NCBI GenBank assembly: GCA_964019055.1 | Contig: OZ025207.1 | Span: 26,073,617 to 26,137,616, forward strand | Direction of reading: 5' to 3' | DNA length: 64,000 nt | DNA from: Anthopleura xanthogrammica | Lineage: Eukaryota > Cnidaria > Anthozoa > Actiniaria > Actiniidae | Shown here: one piece after another, positions 50,371 to 61,580 of the stretch | Layout of the letters: every line of letters begins with the position of its first letter | How positions within the stretch are numbered: position 1 is the stretch's first letter | Translations under genes and position numbers: made by a program | The notes under the pieces: model-generated | What the model saw: the letters and a program-made list of their open reading frames with translations, nothing else | Told to the model about the DNA's origin: nothing | Databases searched by the model: none

Positions 50371-51963
50371 TCTGCACACATTGCTACAGTCAACAATATT
50401 AACACTATTTCTACAGTGTCTTCATTTCCACCGCCTACCGAAGTTCATCATGATGTGGAACCTTTCACCTTCACTCCTGTCACCTGCACCGAAGTTCAGC
50501 GAATCATTCTATCGATGCCGTCAAACAAGTCTCCAGGCCCTGACAAAATAAGTATGCGCGTCATCAAAGACTGCCTTCCAGTGATCCTGGGTCCACTGAC
50601 AGACATTATCAATTGCTCATTCATCACTTCTACATTCCCAGATGCATGGAAAATAGCCGAGGTCATACCACTGTTGAAAGAAGGAGATCATGAAGAGGCA
50701 TCGAACAACCGTCCTCTCTCTCTTCTCGTTGCTGCCTCAAAGATCTGTGAACGGATAGCACTCCATCAGTTTAGCTCGTATCTGCACCGTAATGGCCGTC
50801 TTAACTCTCATCAAAGTGGAAATAGGAAACATCATTCTACTGAAACCCTAAACATCTTAGTAAATGACTCTTTATTGGATGCAATGGATAATAAGAAACT
50901 GTCTGCACTTATACTATTAGATCTTTCAAAGGCTTTTGACAGTATAAGCCATTCAATCCTGCTTCAAAAGTTAAGCTGTATTGGTGCCTCTTGTGATGCT
51001 GTTAATTGGTTCAAAAGCTACCTAACTGAAAGAAAGCAGATGGTCCGTATCGGCTCATTGGTATCTACACCTCTTCCCATCACTCATGGTGTGCCACAGG
51101 GAGCAATTTTATCACCGCTCCAATTCAGCATATATATATAAACAATCTTCCATCAGTACCGAAAGTATGCAACATTGGGTCCTATGTCGACGACTCAAAG
51201 GTTCTTTTATCTTTTCCGATAAAAGATGTAGTAACTGCCAAACACAAGCTTGAGGAAGATCTTCAGCATGTGGCGGCTTGGTGTTGCAAAAATCAGGTAC
51301 TAATCAATGCAAAGAAGACCAAGTTCCTTCTGGTTGGTACGCGTCAGCTGTTACTTAGACTCCCCGAGGAAATGTGTCTGTCTTTCTTAGGAGAAGAAAT
51401 TACAGCTGTTTCAAGCGCAAAAGACCTTGGGATAATATTGGACAGCAATTTGACATATGACAATCATATAAAGGGAAGCACGGGTGGTGTAGCGGTGAGA
51501 GCGCTTCCCTCTCACCAAGGCGACCCGAGTTCGAGCCCCGCTGGGCTCGGTGTCGTATGTGAGCAGAGTTGTTTGTTGGTTCTCTCCTGTGCTTCGAGGG
51601 TTTTTTCGGGTTCTCCGGTTTTTCCTCCCTCCTCAAAAATCAACTTCTAAATTCCAATTGGAATTCAGGGCCACCTGAAAATTATCAGCCTGGTAACGGT
51701 GTACCCTGTCCAATAAAGTCGTTTTTTTTAAATGAACTGACATCTTCATGCATGTCCAAACTTTGTCAGATAAACAGGGTCAAAGACAGCTTTGATAAAG
51801 ACACACTACATTTAATAATTTCCGCTTTAGTACTAAGTAAGTTGTACTACTGTTCGTCAGTTTGGTCCAACACTTCAATTACTAACATTAAGAAACTTCA
51901 AGGTGTACAGAATTTTGCTGGTAGAATAATTACAAATACTAGAAAATATGAGGAAATTTGAAC
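50371..51963 (+). pseudogene. Non-LTR retrotransposon reverse transcriptase (CR1/L2/Jockey-like), broken
   Basis: Reverse transcriptase blocks in order: SMPSNKSPGPDKIS, WKIAEVIPLLKEGD, NRPLSLLVAASKICERI, LILLDLSKAFDSISH, THGVPQGAILSP, then, in another frame, SYVDDSKVL (the catalytic FADD/YADD-type box as YVDD) and TKFLLVGT..DLGIILDSNLTY. The 5' part, including the endonuclease and any ORF1, is absent. A 2-bp slip in a TA run at about 51129-51141 causes the frame break, and a SINE (51476-51730) splits the C-terminal part, which resumes ELTSSCMSKLCQINRVKDSF to 51961. It abuts duplication copy B exactly, so it may mark a breakpoint. Confidence 0.88.
51476..51730 (+). repeat. Complete tRNA-derived SINE inserted in the reverse transcriptase
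   Basis: Reference copy of the window's main SINE: A box GTGGTGTAGCGGTGAGAGCG, B box GAGTTCGAGCCCC, body GTTTGTTGGTTCTCTCCTGT and TTCGGGTTCTCCGGTTTTTC, tail with GTACCCTGTCCAATAAAGTC and a T run. It interrupts the retrotransposon frame at ..DNHI, which resumes right after it, with a short (A)TAAA-like target repeat. Confidence 0.88.
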
Positions 51964-53796
51964 TAAAGTGACCGATATGCCTCGTGTACTACTAAGTCAC
52001 GTGACCACAACTCCATAAAATCAAGCACCATTGTCAAAATTAACTCCGAAAGTGAAAAGAGCATCTCGATATTAGTGAGAAGGTGTAGTTTCAGCTCAAA
52101 AGGTACTTCTGACACATACAATGGCATGAATTTGTATAGGTAGATGTGCTGGATGGCAAGCTCTTGCTATGTGTAAAGGAATAAAATTCGATATATTGGA
52201 AAGATCTTAAAGAACAATAGAAGTGACATATATCAACCTAAGTTTAGTCAAAGGGAACGAGTGACGGGTTCCTGTAGCTAGTGCTGGAAACTACTTGTAC
52301 CAGTACGGTTTATTGGACTCGAACCTTGCTAAACCAATAGTCTACTTCCATATATTAAGATATCTATGGAATGCATTATAAATTATGTTACCAGTGATTT
52401 TAGTGATTGATTATTGATGGTCACATGTTACAACCTGTATATTAGAAATCTCTGACATGTAGTCATAGTTTAGTCTACCAATGATTGCTTTGACGAATGA
52501 CATGTTCTATTGTAATTCGCTATTTAGTTTAACGCATTGCTAAGCTTAGATATTTTCTTTGTGACATAAGTTCAATAAGTTAAGCTATGAATTGTTAATG
52601 AGTCTCTATAAATAAGATAGAAAAAATATTGTAAGACAGAGGGACCGTCCCGGTAAGTAGAACAGAGGGACGTTAAGCAAGAAGCTGTCTATTAAACTAC
52701 ACGCTTTTAAAGTCAGAAAGTCCGTTCTCGTCACTCCAAGTCTGGGCCGCTCGCAGGGTTTGATTACGTTATCCATGCTGACCGAGTACGGCTGCCATTG
52801 CGCTAGTTCACCCCCAAAAAGAACGAAGCTAATAACGCCAGTTAAGCCGCCAACAAAGTATACCAAAATACTTAACGAAACAGTACAAAAGTATTAACGT
52901 AACAGTATGTAGCTTATTTTCCTCTTAATTCTTAGAAAGCATCTGATTTTATATTCCATGCAATTTTATATGGGTCATACCTTTGGCCTGAAACTACACC
53001 TTATTTTAGAAAAAGTGCAGTCTATTCATTTTGAAATTCAGAGAATAGCTATTTCAAAAACAGGTTGGTTAAGATTTTGTTGTATGTTGCTTGTGGCATG
53101 CTGCATGTGATGTGATGTGATGTGATGTGAAGTCTTTATTTCGCGAGGGTACGTAACATTTAAAAGTGAAACACTTAACTTGTGGCCCTGGCATGTTGCA
53201 CGTGACATACAAAGATTGTAATATGTCATATTCATATGTAAATAAGTGTACGTCAACACAGTAGAAAATATGCTGGAAAAACGTGCAGATTGAGAAAATC
53301 TCATATTTTGACCTTTCGCTGCTTGAATTCACATTACCCATAGAGCATCTCGGGCTTGGTATACAACATGCAACATGCAACAAAAATTTCACCAGTCTTT
53401 TTTATAAATAGCTGTATATTTTAATCCCCTATAACAATTATATTGAAGAAACAGAAAACGCGCACGTGTGCTGTGTGCAGTTATAAAGCACGCAAGGATT
53501 GGCAGAAAACGAGAGAAGTGTTAGGAGAAGCATGAAGACGTGCTGTACGCTCTCATAAAACACATGTTTTGACCAATCAGAAAGCAAGATTTATTACAGT
53601 TATCTTAACAATTACATTCCAGGTATTGTCTTATATAATTTTCACATTTTAAATGTCTTACAGGTTGGTCTACATTTACTTATTTCTTAGCATTCAGGCC
53701 GATATAAATCGAGTTTTGATTTATCTTTGAATCATTTTTCTGATTATTGATAGTCTTGCATTTTGTATGGTCATTGAATTGCAAATTAAAAACCTT
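51964..53796. other. Intergenic, no gene seen
   Basis: AT-rich unique sequence. It has a short direct repeat GGGACCGTCCCGGTAAGTAG.. near 52641, a TGATG microsatellite (GTGATGTGATGTGATGTGAT, about 53107-53130) and several GCATGTTGCA-type palindromic words near 53100-53370. Open frames on the minus strand at 52606-52866 and 53038-53392 show no recognisable domain. Confidence 0.5.
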
Positions 53797-56700
53797 TCAC
53801 GACTGTGGCCTGGGTACTTCCTCTACGAACAGACGGCTGACAGTCTTCCAACCCGTGTATGCATTAGCATTGCCATACCCGGAACAGTCACCGACATTGA
53901 AGCCCACACGAACTTGTCCTTTGTGGACGTTGTTACAGTGACCTTCAATATGGCGGACACGGTGAAGCCAAAATGTACCATAACTTAAGTAGGCAAGACC
54001 ATCAATCGGGCGAGGGGCCTGGCATTCAGCACCGTTGAACGTGAAGAACCAGCGCTTACAGCAACCACTACATTGATTAACACTAAATTCGCCATTCCAG
54101 TAAACGTGAAGGGCAGAATTGCTGTGTTTCTTTATGAAAACACAATCCTGTTCAAAATAAGAAAAAAATATGCAGTTACTATGAGTAAATAACATCAGAC
54201 TGAGCAATGGACTACTTCGACGATACGGCGGCCATTTTGGTAGAGGGGAAATATACAAATCTTTGTTACACTTGTGGCGTCGATTAAAATGAACGTTTCA
54301 CCCCTAGACAACTTGACAAGAGATGAATTAAGAATATGGACACGAAAGAAAGACAAATAAACGAAACTCTCTATTTTGTCCGACATTTTTGTTTTCTTTT
54401 GCCCCCTGGACGTCCCATAATGCCTTGCGATTCAAGATGTGAAAATAATGATTGATGCTACGTAGAAAAATGAAATGCTTGTCTCTTAACCAGCATGATA
54501 GGGCTAGAGAAACCCAGGATTTGTTTTTTTCTTCATCAGATCCTACGTTTACCCCCGGCATCTCTTACACGGTTCTTTTCATAAATTCAGATTCAAGATG
54601 GCCGCCGCATCGTCGAAGAAGTCCATTAAGGACAGCGAGGATTTTGGTACTGTTGAGAAATCATAAGTTATTAATATGAACCCATTTTTTTTCACAAAAT
54701 AATACACAATTACAGTGCGGACACTCGAACCATGAACACCTCAAGGTTTTTTTGACATTTTTCATAACTATCCAATCAGCACTCTTGATAGAAAAAGGGA
54801 TCAAACATTTTTTAAGGCCTAATCCAATCACAACAAACAGCATAATTTATGTGATTTAGCAGTTCATAAGTTCACATGTACAAAAAATATTATTCATCGT
54901 GGAAATGTAATAGACCCCTTGCAGCACGTCGGAATGCAGCTCAATTTGGAGGACAAAACAATAAGTTCCAATTCTTAGGAGATTGAAATTTTTTTTTTTG
55001 ACCTCCAAAATGAGTTGCTTTGACGTCACGTGAAAGAGGTCTATAAAGAAATACTACGCATTCGTTTGTCTCGCAATTGATATCATTCATTCTTATCGTA
55101 GTATTATGTATATTAGACCTTTCTGCTTTACCACTACTTTCGACTTCGTGCACTCTAAAAACAATAGATGAGATCAAAGATTGTACGAAATTTGAACATC
55201 TTTAGAATTTGGACAATTAAGATGCTTGTATTTTTAAGGTATCAGGGTACCCCTAGCGACCGGTGTTCATTTAACTCAATATAACGCTAAACCATTTCAG
55301 CAAACCCCCAATAAAGTATACATTTTCTGAAAGCTGAATAAACGTAGAAGCTGTTCACTTCTTTAATTTTGTAAAATAAATTTATCCTTTTGAGTTAGAG
55401 CGAATTATCCAAATTTTCACATGGGTCTCTTCGCGGAGTTCGATGACAGCCGGTATTGATCTGAAACCAATGCTTATTATCTTTCTGAGATCCCGAGATA
55501 TCGCTTGTCAAAAGTATGTCTCCGATTTTTGATTGATTGCCCCGTTGCGTTTTTATACGCGCCTAAAATTGTAACACTGCTAAATTAGGTGTATCCGATA
55601 TAAAATCTACAATAACTTTTTAAAAAAACAAGATATCAAAAATCGGAGACACACTTTTGAAGAAAAACTATCTGACATAACTTTCGCAAAATTTCAGGTA
55701 AATCGGTCAAATTCCCTTTGACAACGAACTAAAAACGTAAGGGTAACTAAACGCAAATTCACTTTCGAGAAAAACGCAAAATTGTTTTTGAAGCTCAGAA
55801 GTGCCTTTGTTGACACAAGGGGATTAAGATACCACAAGATCTTGCCCGATGACAGATGAAGTAACGAGAAACCAAGATCGTATTACTTTATTATTGTTGT
55901 TTTGAGCGGAAAGTTCCGGCAAATTCTTAGTTGTTTAGTAATAATTTTTGAGGAATTAATCGATATTATCCAAGTTAGACGTTTTGATTTGCTAATGGTC
56001 TTGTTTTCATACGCCTAAGTATGGAGAAAAGCGAGGAAGCGACAAGAAAACAAAACCCATGTCTACAAGCGCCTTAAATCAAAATACAATGTTTTATAGA
56101 GACGTGACAACAAATCGTTGACAAGTGATGTCAGCAACAAATTGAAGATTATTAAAGCAAAAAAATCGTTTTTCGTTTATTACTCGTTATTAAAAATCCC
56201 CATTGGAAATATATTTTTGGAAAATAATAGCTTATTGTGTATTCTCTTGAAAAATGTAAAAACCTAAAAATTGACCTTTTGGAGCAGTTTTGGGGTACCC
56301 TGATACCTTAATTGTTTATGTACAATAGTTAAAGTCAAGTCATGCTTTTAATATATACGTCGTAAGTATTGTGCATTGATATGGCCCGACTCGTTGTTTA
56401 TTACAACAACGAGATATAAGCATCTTTTGTTCAAATTCTATAGATGTTCAAATATTGTACAATCTTTGATTTCACCTATTGCTTCTTTAGTGCACGAAGT
56501 CGAAAATAGTGCCGGATAAAGCAAAAAGGTCTAATGCAAAAAATACCCATTGTATTGTGCTGAACTTTGAATATTTTGACCCAACTGCTAGGTAGGGTCA
56601 CTCCCTTGATATATATTATTTATACAATGGTTTCGAGTGGCATACTGTGGAATATCCCACTCGTCACTTGTAGTTTCTAGTATACACACGAGCCTTTAGG

Positions 56701-59700
56701 CGAGTGTGTATACAAAGAAATTACAAGTGACGAGTGGGATATCCACGGTATGCCTCGAGAAACCATTTTATAACCATTTTATCCCACATCATAGAAAATA
56801 CAAATGCGTAGATTCAACACGCAGGGCATGTTGGGAAGGAAGAGTGAAATACCGACGAATATACAACGGCTTTCCTGCTTTCTGATTGGCTGTATTTTCT
56901 ATGGTGTGGGATAAACCCTAATATCATCTAATACATACCCTGATCAGACCATAGTCTTTGTTTTCGTTGATTGTTTTCCACGAACATTCTTTCCAGTTTG
57001 AAGACGCTGAACGGGAAACCCGTTTCTGCAATTGCGAGAAAGTCTAAAAATAGTCATTATATATCAAAGTCAAAACCATTTTGTTCAAACAATGCGAATA
57101 TTTGGAAACAAATTATTTATGAATGATATATTCAATGAAGTCGCGATGATTAAAGTGACATATATAGGAGATGATTTTCCGGCAAAATTGCGAAATTAAA
57201 GTGTCGCGAAATGTGGCCTCCAAAATTCGCGAAACCATTAAGATGTCGTGAAAATTTCATGTAAAAAGGTAGTTAAGGATACAGGATACCCCAAATTGCT
57301 TCAAAATGGCATTTTTTGAATTTTAACATTTTCTTAAAAGGAATGTTTTTTTTCTTGCATAATCAGAAAAAAAATTCTCAAAAAATTATTTTTAAAAGAA
57401 GTTATAACGAAAACACTATTTTTTGAGTCCCGTAAGTGTTGATGTGTATCTGTCAGCTTCTTTAGTTTTCTTGACCTTTGGCATCGTCCTAACATCGGAT
57501 TTATTTAAACAATCCTTTGGTTAGATATATATTTTAGGGTCGCGGTAAAACGCGGAAACTGAAACGGCGGAAAGCGGAAAGCGGAAAGCGGAAATTCGAT
57601 ACATTTCATTATACTCCAATTTCGTACAAGAATCAACATGAATTGAAATTTAATACATTTTATAATACTCAAATTTTCGTAAGAGAATCAATATCAATGT
57701 TTGAAACTTCAGAAATACTCATGTTTTACGATAAAGAATCGAAAACATATCTCTTAAATTAAACCTTTAAACATCTCTAGGGATTTTAAGATGATAAAAT
57801 AATAGGCGCTGTACTCGGGTTTATTCTATATGCCGGCGCTGACTGATGATCATCACTAAGGTCAATGTCACGAACGTACACTGTCTAATTTCTACAAAAC
57901 CCTCCACAAAAACTACGTTCACGCGGAGGGGAGATGCTTTTGATCCCGGGAAACCCATAATTTAAGTTCAACTTGTTTTTCATCCAATGAATTACTTTCT
58001 GTATTCACTTGTCTCTTTAATTCTGTCTTTGCTACTTGGACGTCACATATCGCGTGACATAAGACAAATTAACACAAAAAATTACTTAGCATTTTTCAGT
58101 TTACCGTGAAGTCATATCGTTTCTCTTCCTTGATATGGGTTTTATTTACGTCTTTAGCACACTACCACCTTTATATCGGCGATGAACTAATCAAATTAAA
58201 ATCATCAAATGTTAAAGTTAATCATAGTAGTAGTAGTAGTAGTAGTTTCGTTTTTCAATAATAAGCAGCCACGCACCAAAGGTTTACAAAGTTTGTAAAC
58301 CTTTGGTGGCTGCTTATTATTGAAAAACGAAACTACTACGCTAGCTACTACTCTACGCAACTACAACGTGAAACAGAACTTGAAAACGGGGGCAAAATCC
58401 TCATACATAGGAAGGCGTTTGGGGAAATTTGAGTAAATTGCTTAAACTGGGTTTAGAATCGAAACCACATTCAAAAACTTTTTATGATAATTTTTGCTCT
58501 ATAGCCCGGGGGGGGGGGGGACTCCCTTATAAAAGGGGGCGGGGGTCCTCGTCGTCCCTTTTAGGGTTTGAAATCAGTGTTTTGGTCCCGCTTAGGGTGA
58601 TAACGACGAGAATGCCCACTAGCTGAGTTTTGTGGTCCCACTTAGGGTATAAGATCAGCAACAATGCTTCTTTTCAAAGATTGATTTTTATTTTAATCCC
58701 ATTTTTGGATTGTGTCACTTATTGATTGGTCCCTCTTAGGGGTGAAATTTCATCACTGCCACGCCCATCATCTCAAAATACAGGTCCCTTTTAGGGGTCA
58801 TTTTCGAAATTTCCGACGAGGACCCCCGCCCCCTTTTATAAGGGAGTCCCCCCCCGGGCTCTATAGTAACTATAGGCACCTTAAAAAAGCTTTCGTACTT
58901 CGCTAATTTGTGCTAGAGTGCAAAGAGTTGAGTTGTTCCGCACAAAAACGTCAGTTGCAAATGTACAACGTGAGACCTTAGACTATGTGAATTAATGCCG
59001 AAAGTGTAAAATAAACGCGTGCAGCTTTCTTAGCATCTTCATTGTACAACTTTTCTTGTTTAGACGTCTTGTTTATAACTTCTTGATTTATTTTATTTCT
59101 ATGAAGCCTAAAGGTCGGCTTTTCTTTTCTTCTATACTGAGGATAAAACTAAAAGTAATTTTTCATTGACTGCTCAGTATCAATGAGTTAAATTGACAAA
59201 ACTGACCAATCACTTTTCTCTAAAGAATATTGATACTTGCTGTTTATCCACTCCCCTCCGCGTGAGGGTTTTGTAGAAATTAGACAGAGTGTACGTTCGT
59301 GACATTGACCTTAGTGATGATCATCAGTCAGCGCCGGCATATAGAATAAACCCGAGTACAGCACCTATTATTTTATCATCTTAAAATCCCTAGAGATGTT
59401 TAAAGTGTCCGGTTTAATTTAAGAGATATGTTTTCGATTCTTTATCGTAAAACATGAGTATTTCTGAAGTTTCAAACATTGATATTGATTCTCTTACGAA
59501 AATTTGAGTATTATAAAATGTATTAAATTTCAATTCATGTTGATTCTTGTACGAAATTGGAGTATAATGAAAGGTATCGAATTTCCGCTTTCCGCTTTCC
59601 GCTTTCCGCTTTCCGCCGTTTCAGTTTCCGCGTTTTACCGCGACCCATAGATTTTATCCTATGTTCAGTGTTTAACAGCAAAGAATTTTATTCTTCAACA

Positions 59701-60794
59701 TCTCACCTTAGAGTCGGTCCATCTGAAGCAGTAAAATATACTTTTTGAATGGCAATGTCACTGATTAGCGTACTACTTCGATGAGTTCCCGCCAAAAGTG
59801 TTTCTTTCGCGGCCGAAGTTACAGTGACCTGGTTAACATCTGTCATTTCAACTTTTGTTCCTGGTCTAAAGTATCCTGCTGCTTAATCCCCTAAGCAAAC
59901 ACAGGGGTCACACGAAAAATAAGTTTAGGCTGATTTCTTGGAGACGAAATTTCGCATAAGTGACTGTGCGTTTCGAGTTCCAGGTCAAAAGGATTTTCAT
60001 GGATTTTTATGAGACTTGGGGAAAATCATCCCATATAATTGAACTTCAAAACCGTGTCTTTTGTTTTTATTTTCGTTTAAAAGATATCGCTTGTTTGGTT
60101 GAATAGACTGCATATTTTTCATACCTTCATCTTTAGACTTGTATAGAAAAGCAACGGGACAACTTATCAAAAATCGGAGACACGGTTTTGACAAGTGATA
60201 TGTCGTGAACTCAGAAAAGTGATTAGCAAACAATATCAATAAATTCCGGCTGACCTGGAACTCGGCGTTTGAAGGTATATGAAAATTATTATTACTCGAG
60301 TTTTTAGAAATGCCTTAAATTATTTTACAAAAGAGATAATATTCTGATGCTCCATTTATTCAGCTTTCAGAAAATATATACTTTATTGGGGTTTAAAGTG
60401 ATATTTTTCGCGCTAGAGCGCTTTGAATACAAGGCGGTCGTTTGGGGTATCCTGTATCCTTAAAGAAATGATACTTATTCGTTTGTCTCACGATTGAGGA
60501 TCATTTGTAGGAGACCGCGACGTTTTGACTGCATGCCGCTAGTCTTCATCATCCTGCCTGATGAAGACTAGTAAAGTCCTCTAGAAAATGACCCTCAATC
60601 GTGAGACAAACAAATAAGTATCATTTCTTTAATACTATTCCACGATGAATAATATTTTTCTTTCTAATGAGGTAGTTGATGCAACTTACATGTTCCATTG
60701 GTTTCCTGTTCATTTTGCTGGGCGCTGATCCAGCTTCTGGCAAAACAGTCCAACAAAGCAACAACACGATCGCGTAGATGGCGAAGAGCCTCAT
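53797..60794 (-). CDS. CTHRC1-like secreted protein without visible collagen repeat
   Basis: Three exons join in phase 0: 60794-60690, 57025-56939 and 54147-53797, giving 180 residues. Exon 1 encodes MRLFAIYAIVLLLCWTVLPE, a signal peptide with likely cleavage after SA near residue 24. Exon 2 gives SSNWKECSWKTINENKDYGL. Exon 3 is the C-terminal domain: CVFIKKHSNSALHVYWNG, CSGCCKRWFFTFNGAEC, WLHRVRHIEGHC, VRVGFNVGDC, SRLFVEEVPRPQS. It is the closest intact relative of the broken gene at 36643-38383. That copy has Gly-X-Y repeats in the same exon as NWKECSW with a different intron phase; here the exon starts just before NWKECSW, and I find no collagen coding in the 3.66-kb intron 1. The C-terminal domain probably trimerises and acts outside the cell. 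The introns are almost entirely transposons. Whether a small collagen exon was missed is the main uncertainty. Confidence 0.72.
54196..54640. mobile_element. Inverted-repeat element in CTHRC1-like intron 2
   Basis: CAATGGACTACTTCGACGATACGGCGGCCATTTTGG and CAAGATGGCCGCCGCATCGTCGAAGAAGTCCATTAAGG are inverted copies about 360 bp apart. The right copy begins ATGGCCGCCGCATCG, which looks like a start codon in good context with a donor (GATTTTG/gtactg) after about 50 bp, but the matching inverted copy argues for a mobile element. Confidence 0.55.
54911..55043. mobile_element. Short MITE, TAGACCCCTTGCA family
   Basis: Left TAGACCCCTTGCAGCACGTC..CTCAATTTGGAGG and right CCTCCAAAATGAG..GACGTCACGTGAAAGAGGTCTA pair as inverted repeats. 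It contains TGACGTCA at 55021-55028. Family as at 14928-15062. Confidence 0.75.
55234..56311. mobile_element. TTAA-flanked non-autonomous DNA transposon, 1.08 kb
   Basis: Ends TTAAGGTATCAGGGTACCCC and GGGGTACCCTGATACCTTAA are exact inverted repeats. The TTAA at each side fits a piggyBac-type target, although the adjoining GG is not the usual CCY end. The interior has its own inverted words (AAAAATCGGAGACA and TGTCTCCGATTTTT). No transposase frame. Confidence 0.8.
56622..56771. repeat. Palindromic hairpin MITE
   Basis: ACAATGGTTTCGAGTGGCAT..GATATCCCACTCGTCACTTG-type arms pair with CAAGTGACGAGTGGGATATC..GCCTCGAGAAACCATTTTAT around GAGCCTTTAGGC. Arms are about 65 bp. Confidence 0.8.
56781..56912. 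mobile_element. Short MITE, ATCCCACA(T/C)CATAGAAAATAC ends
   Basis: ATCCCACATCATAGAAAATACA pairs with TGTATTTTCTATGGTGTGGGAT. It ends 27 bp before CTHRC1-like exon 2, on the downstream (donor) side of that exon. Confidence 0.7.
58242..58337. repeat. Near-perfect 45-bp-arm hairpin after (AGT)n
   Basis: GTAGTTTCGTTTTTCAATAA..CCAAAGGTTTACAAA pairs with TTTGTAAACCTTTGG..TTATTGAAAAACGAAACTAC with almost no loop. One 3-bp bulge (GCA). Nested in the long-armed element. Confidence 0.85.
58504..58859. mobile_element. G-rich-ended MITE with 6-bp target duplication
   Basis: GCCCGGGGGGG..ACTCCCTTATAAAAGGGGGCGGGGGTCCTCGTCG is inverted at the other end. TCTATA flanks both sides (58498-58503 and 58860-58865). 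The interior repeats TCCCACTTAGGG-type words (CCCTTTTAGGG) four or five times. Innermost insertion of the nest. Confidence 0.85.
60463..60632. mobile_element. MITE, AAAGAAATGATACTTATTCG ends
   Basis: AAAGAAATGATACTTATTCGTTTGTCTCACGATTGAGG is inverted as CCTCAATCGTGAGACAAACAAATAAGTATCATTTCTTT, about 39 bp each. GACTAGT..ACTAGTC-type words pair inside. A single end of the family occurs at 31620-31672, adjoining the SINE there. Confidence 0.85.
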
Positions 60795-61480
60795 AATTAT
60801 CTTTGGGAATCAACTAAATGTGTAAAAATAGTTTTAAAAGGTTAATAAATCCAAGCTAGCGCGGTACCATCTTGGGACTAAAAAGTCATTCACTTCGGCG
60901 CGTTGTTTCTGATCTATACATAAAGGTGGCTGACTACATCAGTTAGAAAACGTACTAAATTAAAAAGAAATTTGAATCATCGATATTGTCCTCGCAAGCT
61001 AGGATCAATTTCATTCTGTAAATTCCACCCAATTTTGCAAAAATCTCTTTATTGAATGGAGGCAAACATTTGGGAATTCTAATTGCTTTGAATTAAAATT
61101 GTCAAAATTTTCATGGAACTTTTTTAACCCCCTATGCTTTCTAAGTAGGTAGATGGTATTAAGGCTGGATTGTTTTCATCTCCTGAGTTAACTAAGATGT
61201 AGACTAAATGTGAACCTAAACACTCATGATGGATTGACGGAATGATTCGTGATTTAGTGATACTTTCTTGAAATTTATTATAAAAACTAAAACAGTCAAA
61301 GCGGTTAACTTTTTTTCCTTGAATGAAAACTCTTTAAAAAATTGAATTTCAAAAAACTAGTGACTTACCTGCTACGAATTCAAGTGGTTTCTTTGCTTGT
61401 TGTCTCATTTGCATCTCATTTGCATCTCATTTGCCTGCACCCATAATAGCAGCTGTTATCAAATTCTTAGTATCTCAAGG

Positions 61481-61580
61481 ATTACCCTGCGAGCAGAGGT
61501 TATTTTTCTTCCCCTCCTTAGGGTTTAGCGGCAGGAAACGAGGGCAGAAAAAGACCTCTGCTGCAAGCAGAGTACTCAAG
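61481..61580. mobile_element. MITE with CCTGCGAGCAGAGG end
   Basis: ACCCTGCGAGCAGAGGTTAT and GACCTCTGCTGCAAGCAGA are inverted relatives, with CTTCCCCTCC..AGGGCAGAAAAAG inside. A frame read through 61431-61769 is built on this element and is not taken as a gene. Confidence 0.6.

Larger units (their letters stand above)
57537..59646. mobile_element. Element with ~390-bp terminal inverted repeats and GGAAAGC subrepeats
   Basis: GGGTCGCGGTAAAACGCGGA followed by GCGGAAAGCGGAAAGCGGAA and about 340 more bases (57537-57930) is inverted almost perfectly at 59248-59646. The spacer is about 1.3 kb and has no long coding frame, so it is non-autonomous. Long-armed, foldback-like structure. It is nested inside 57273-60463. 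Confidence 0.88.
57273..60463. mobile_element. TTAA-flanked DNA transposon, 3.19 kb, host of nested insertions
   Basis: Ends TTAAGGATACAGGATACCCC and GGGGTATCCTGTATCCTTAA are inverted repeats of at least 20 bp. Interior words (AAAAATCGGAGACACGG; CAGCTTTCAGAAAATATATA) are shared with the element at 55234-56311, so both belong to one family. It occupies most of intron 1 of the CTHRC1-like gene and contains three further elements. No transposase frame is seen. Confidence 0.78.

Noticed and set aside
54597..54660. Start codon ATGGCCGCCGCATCG with a donor after 50 bp, as a first exon
   Set aside because: The same sequence occurs inverted at 54196-54240, so a mobile element end is more likely.
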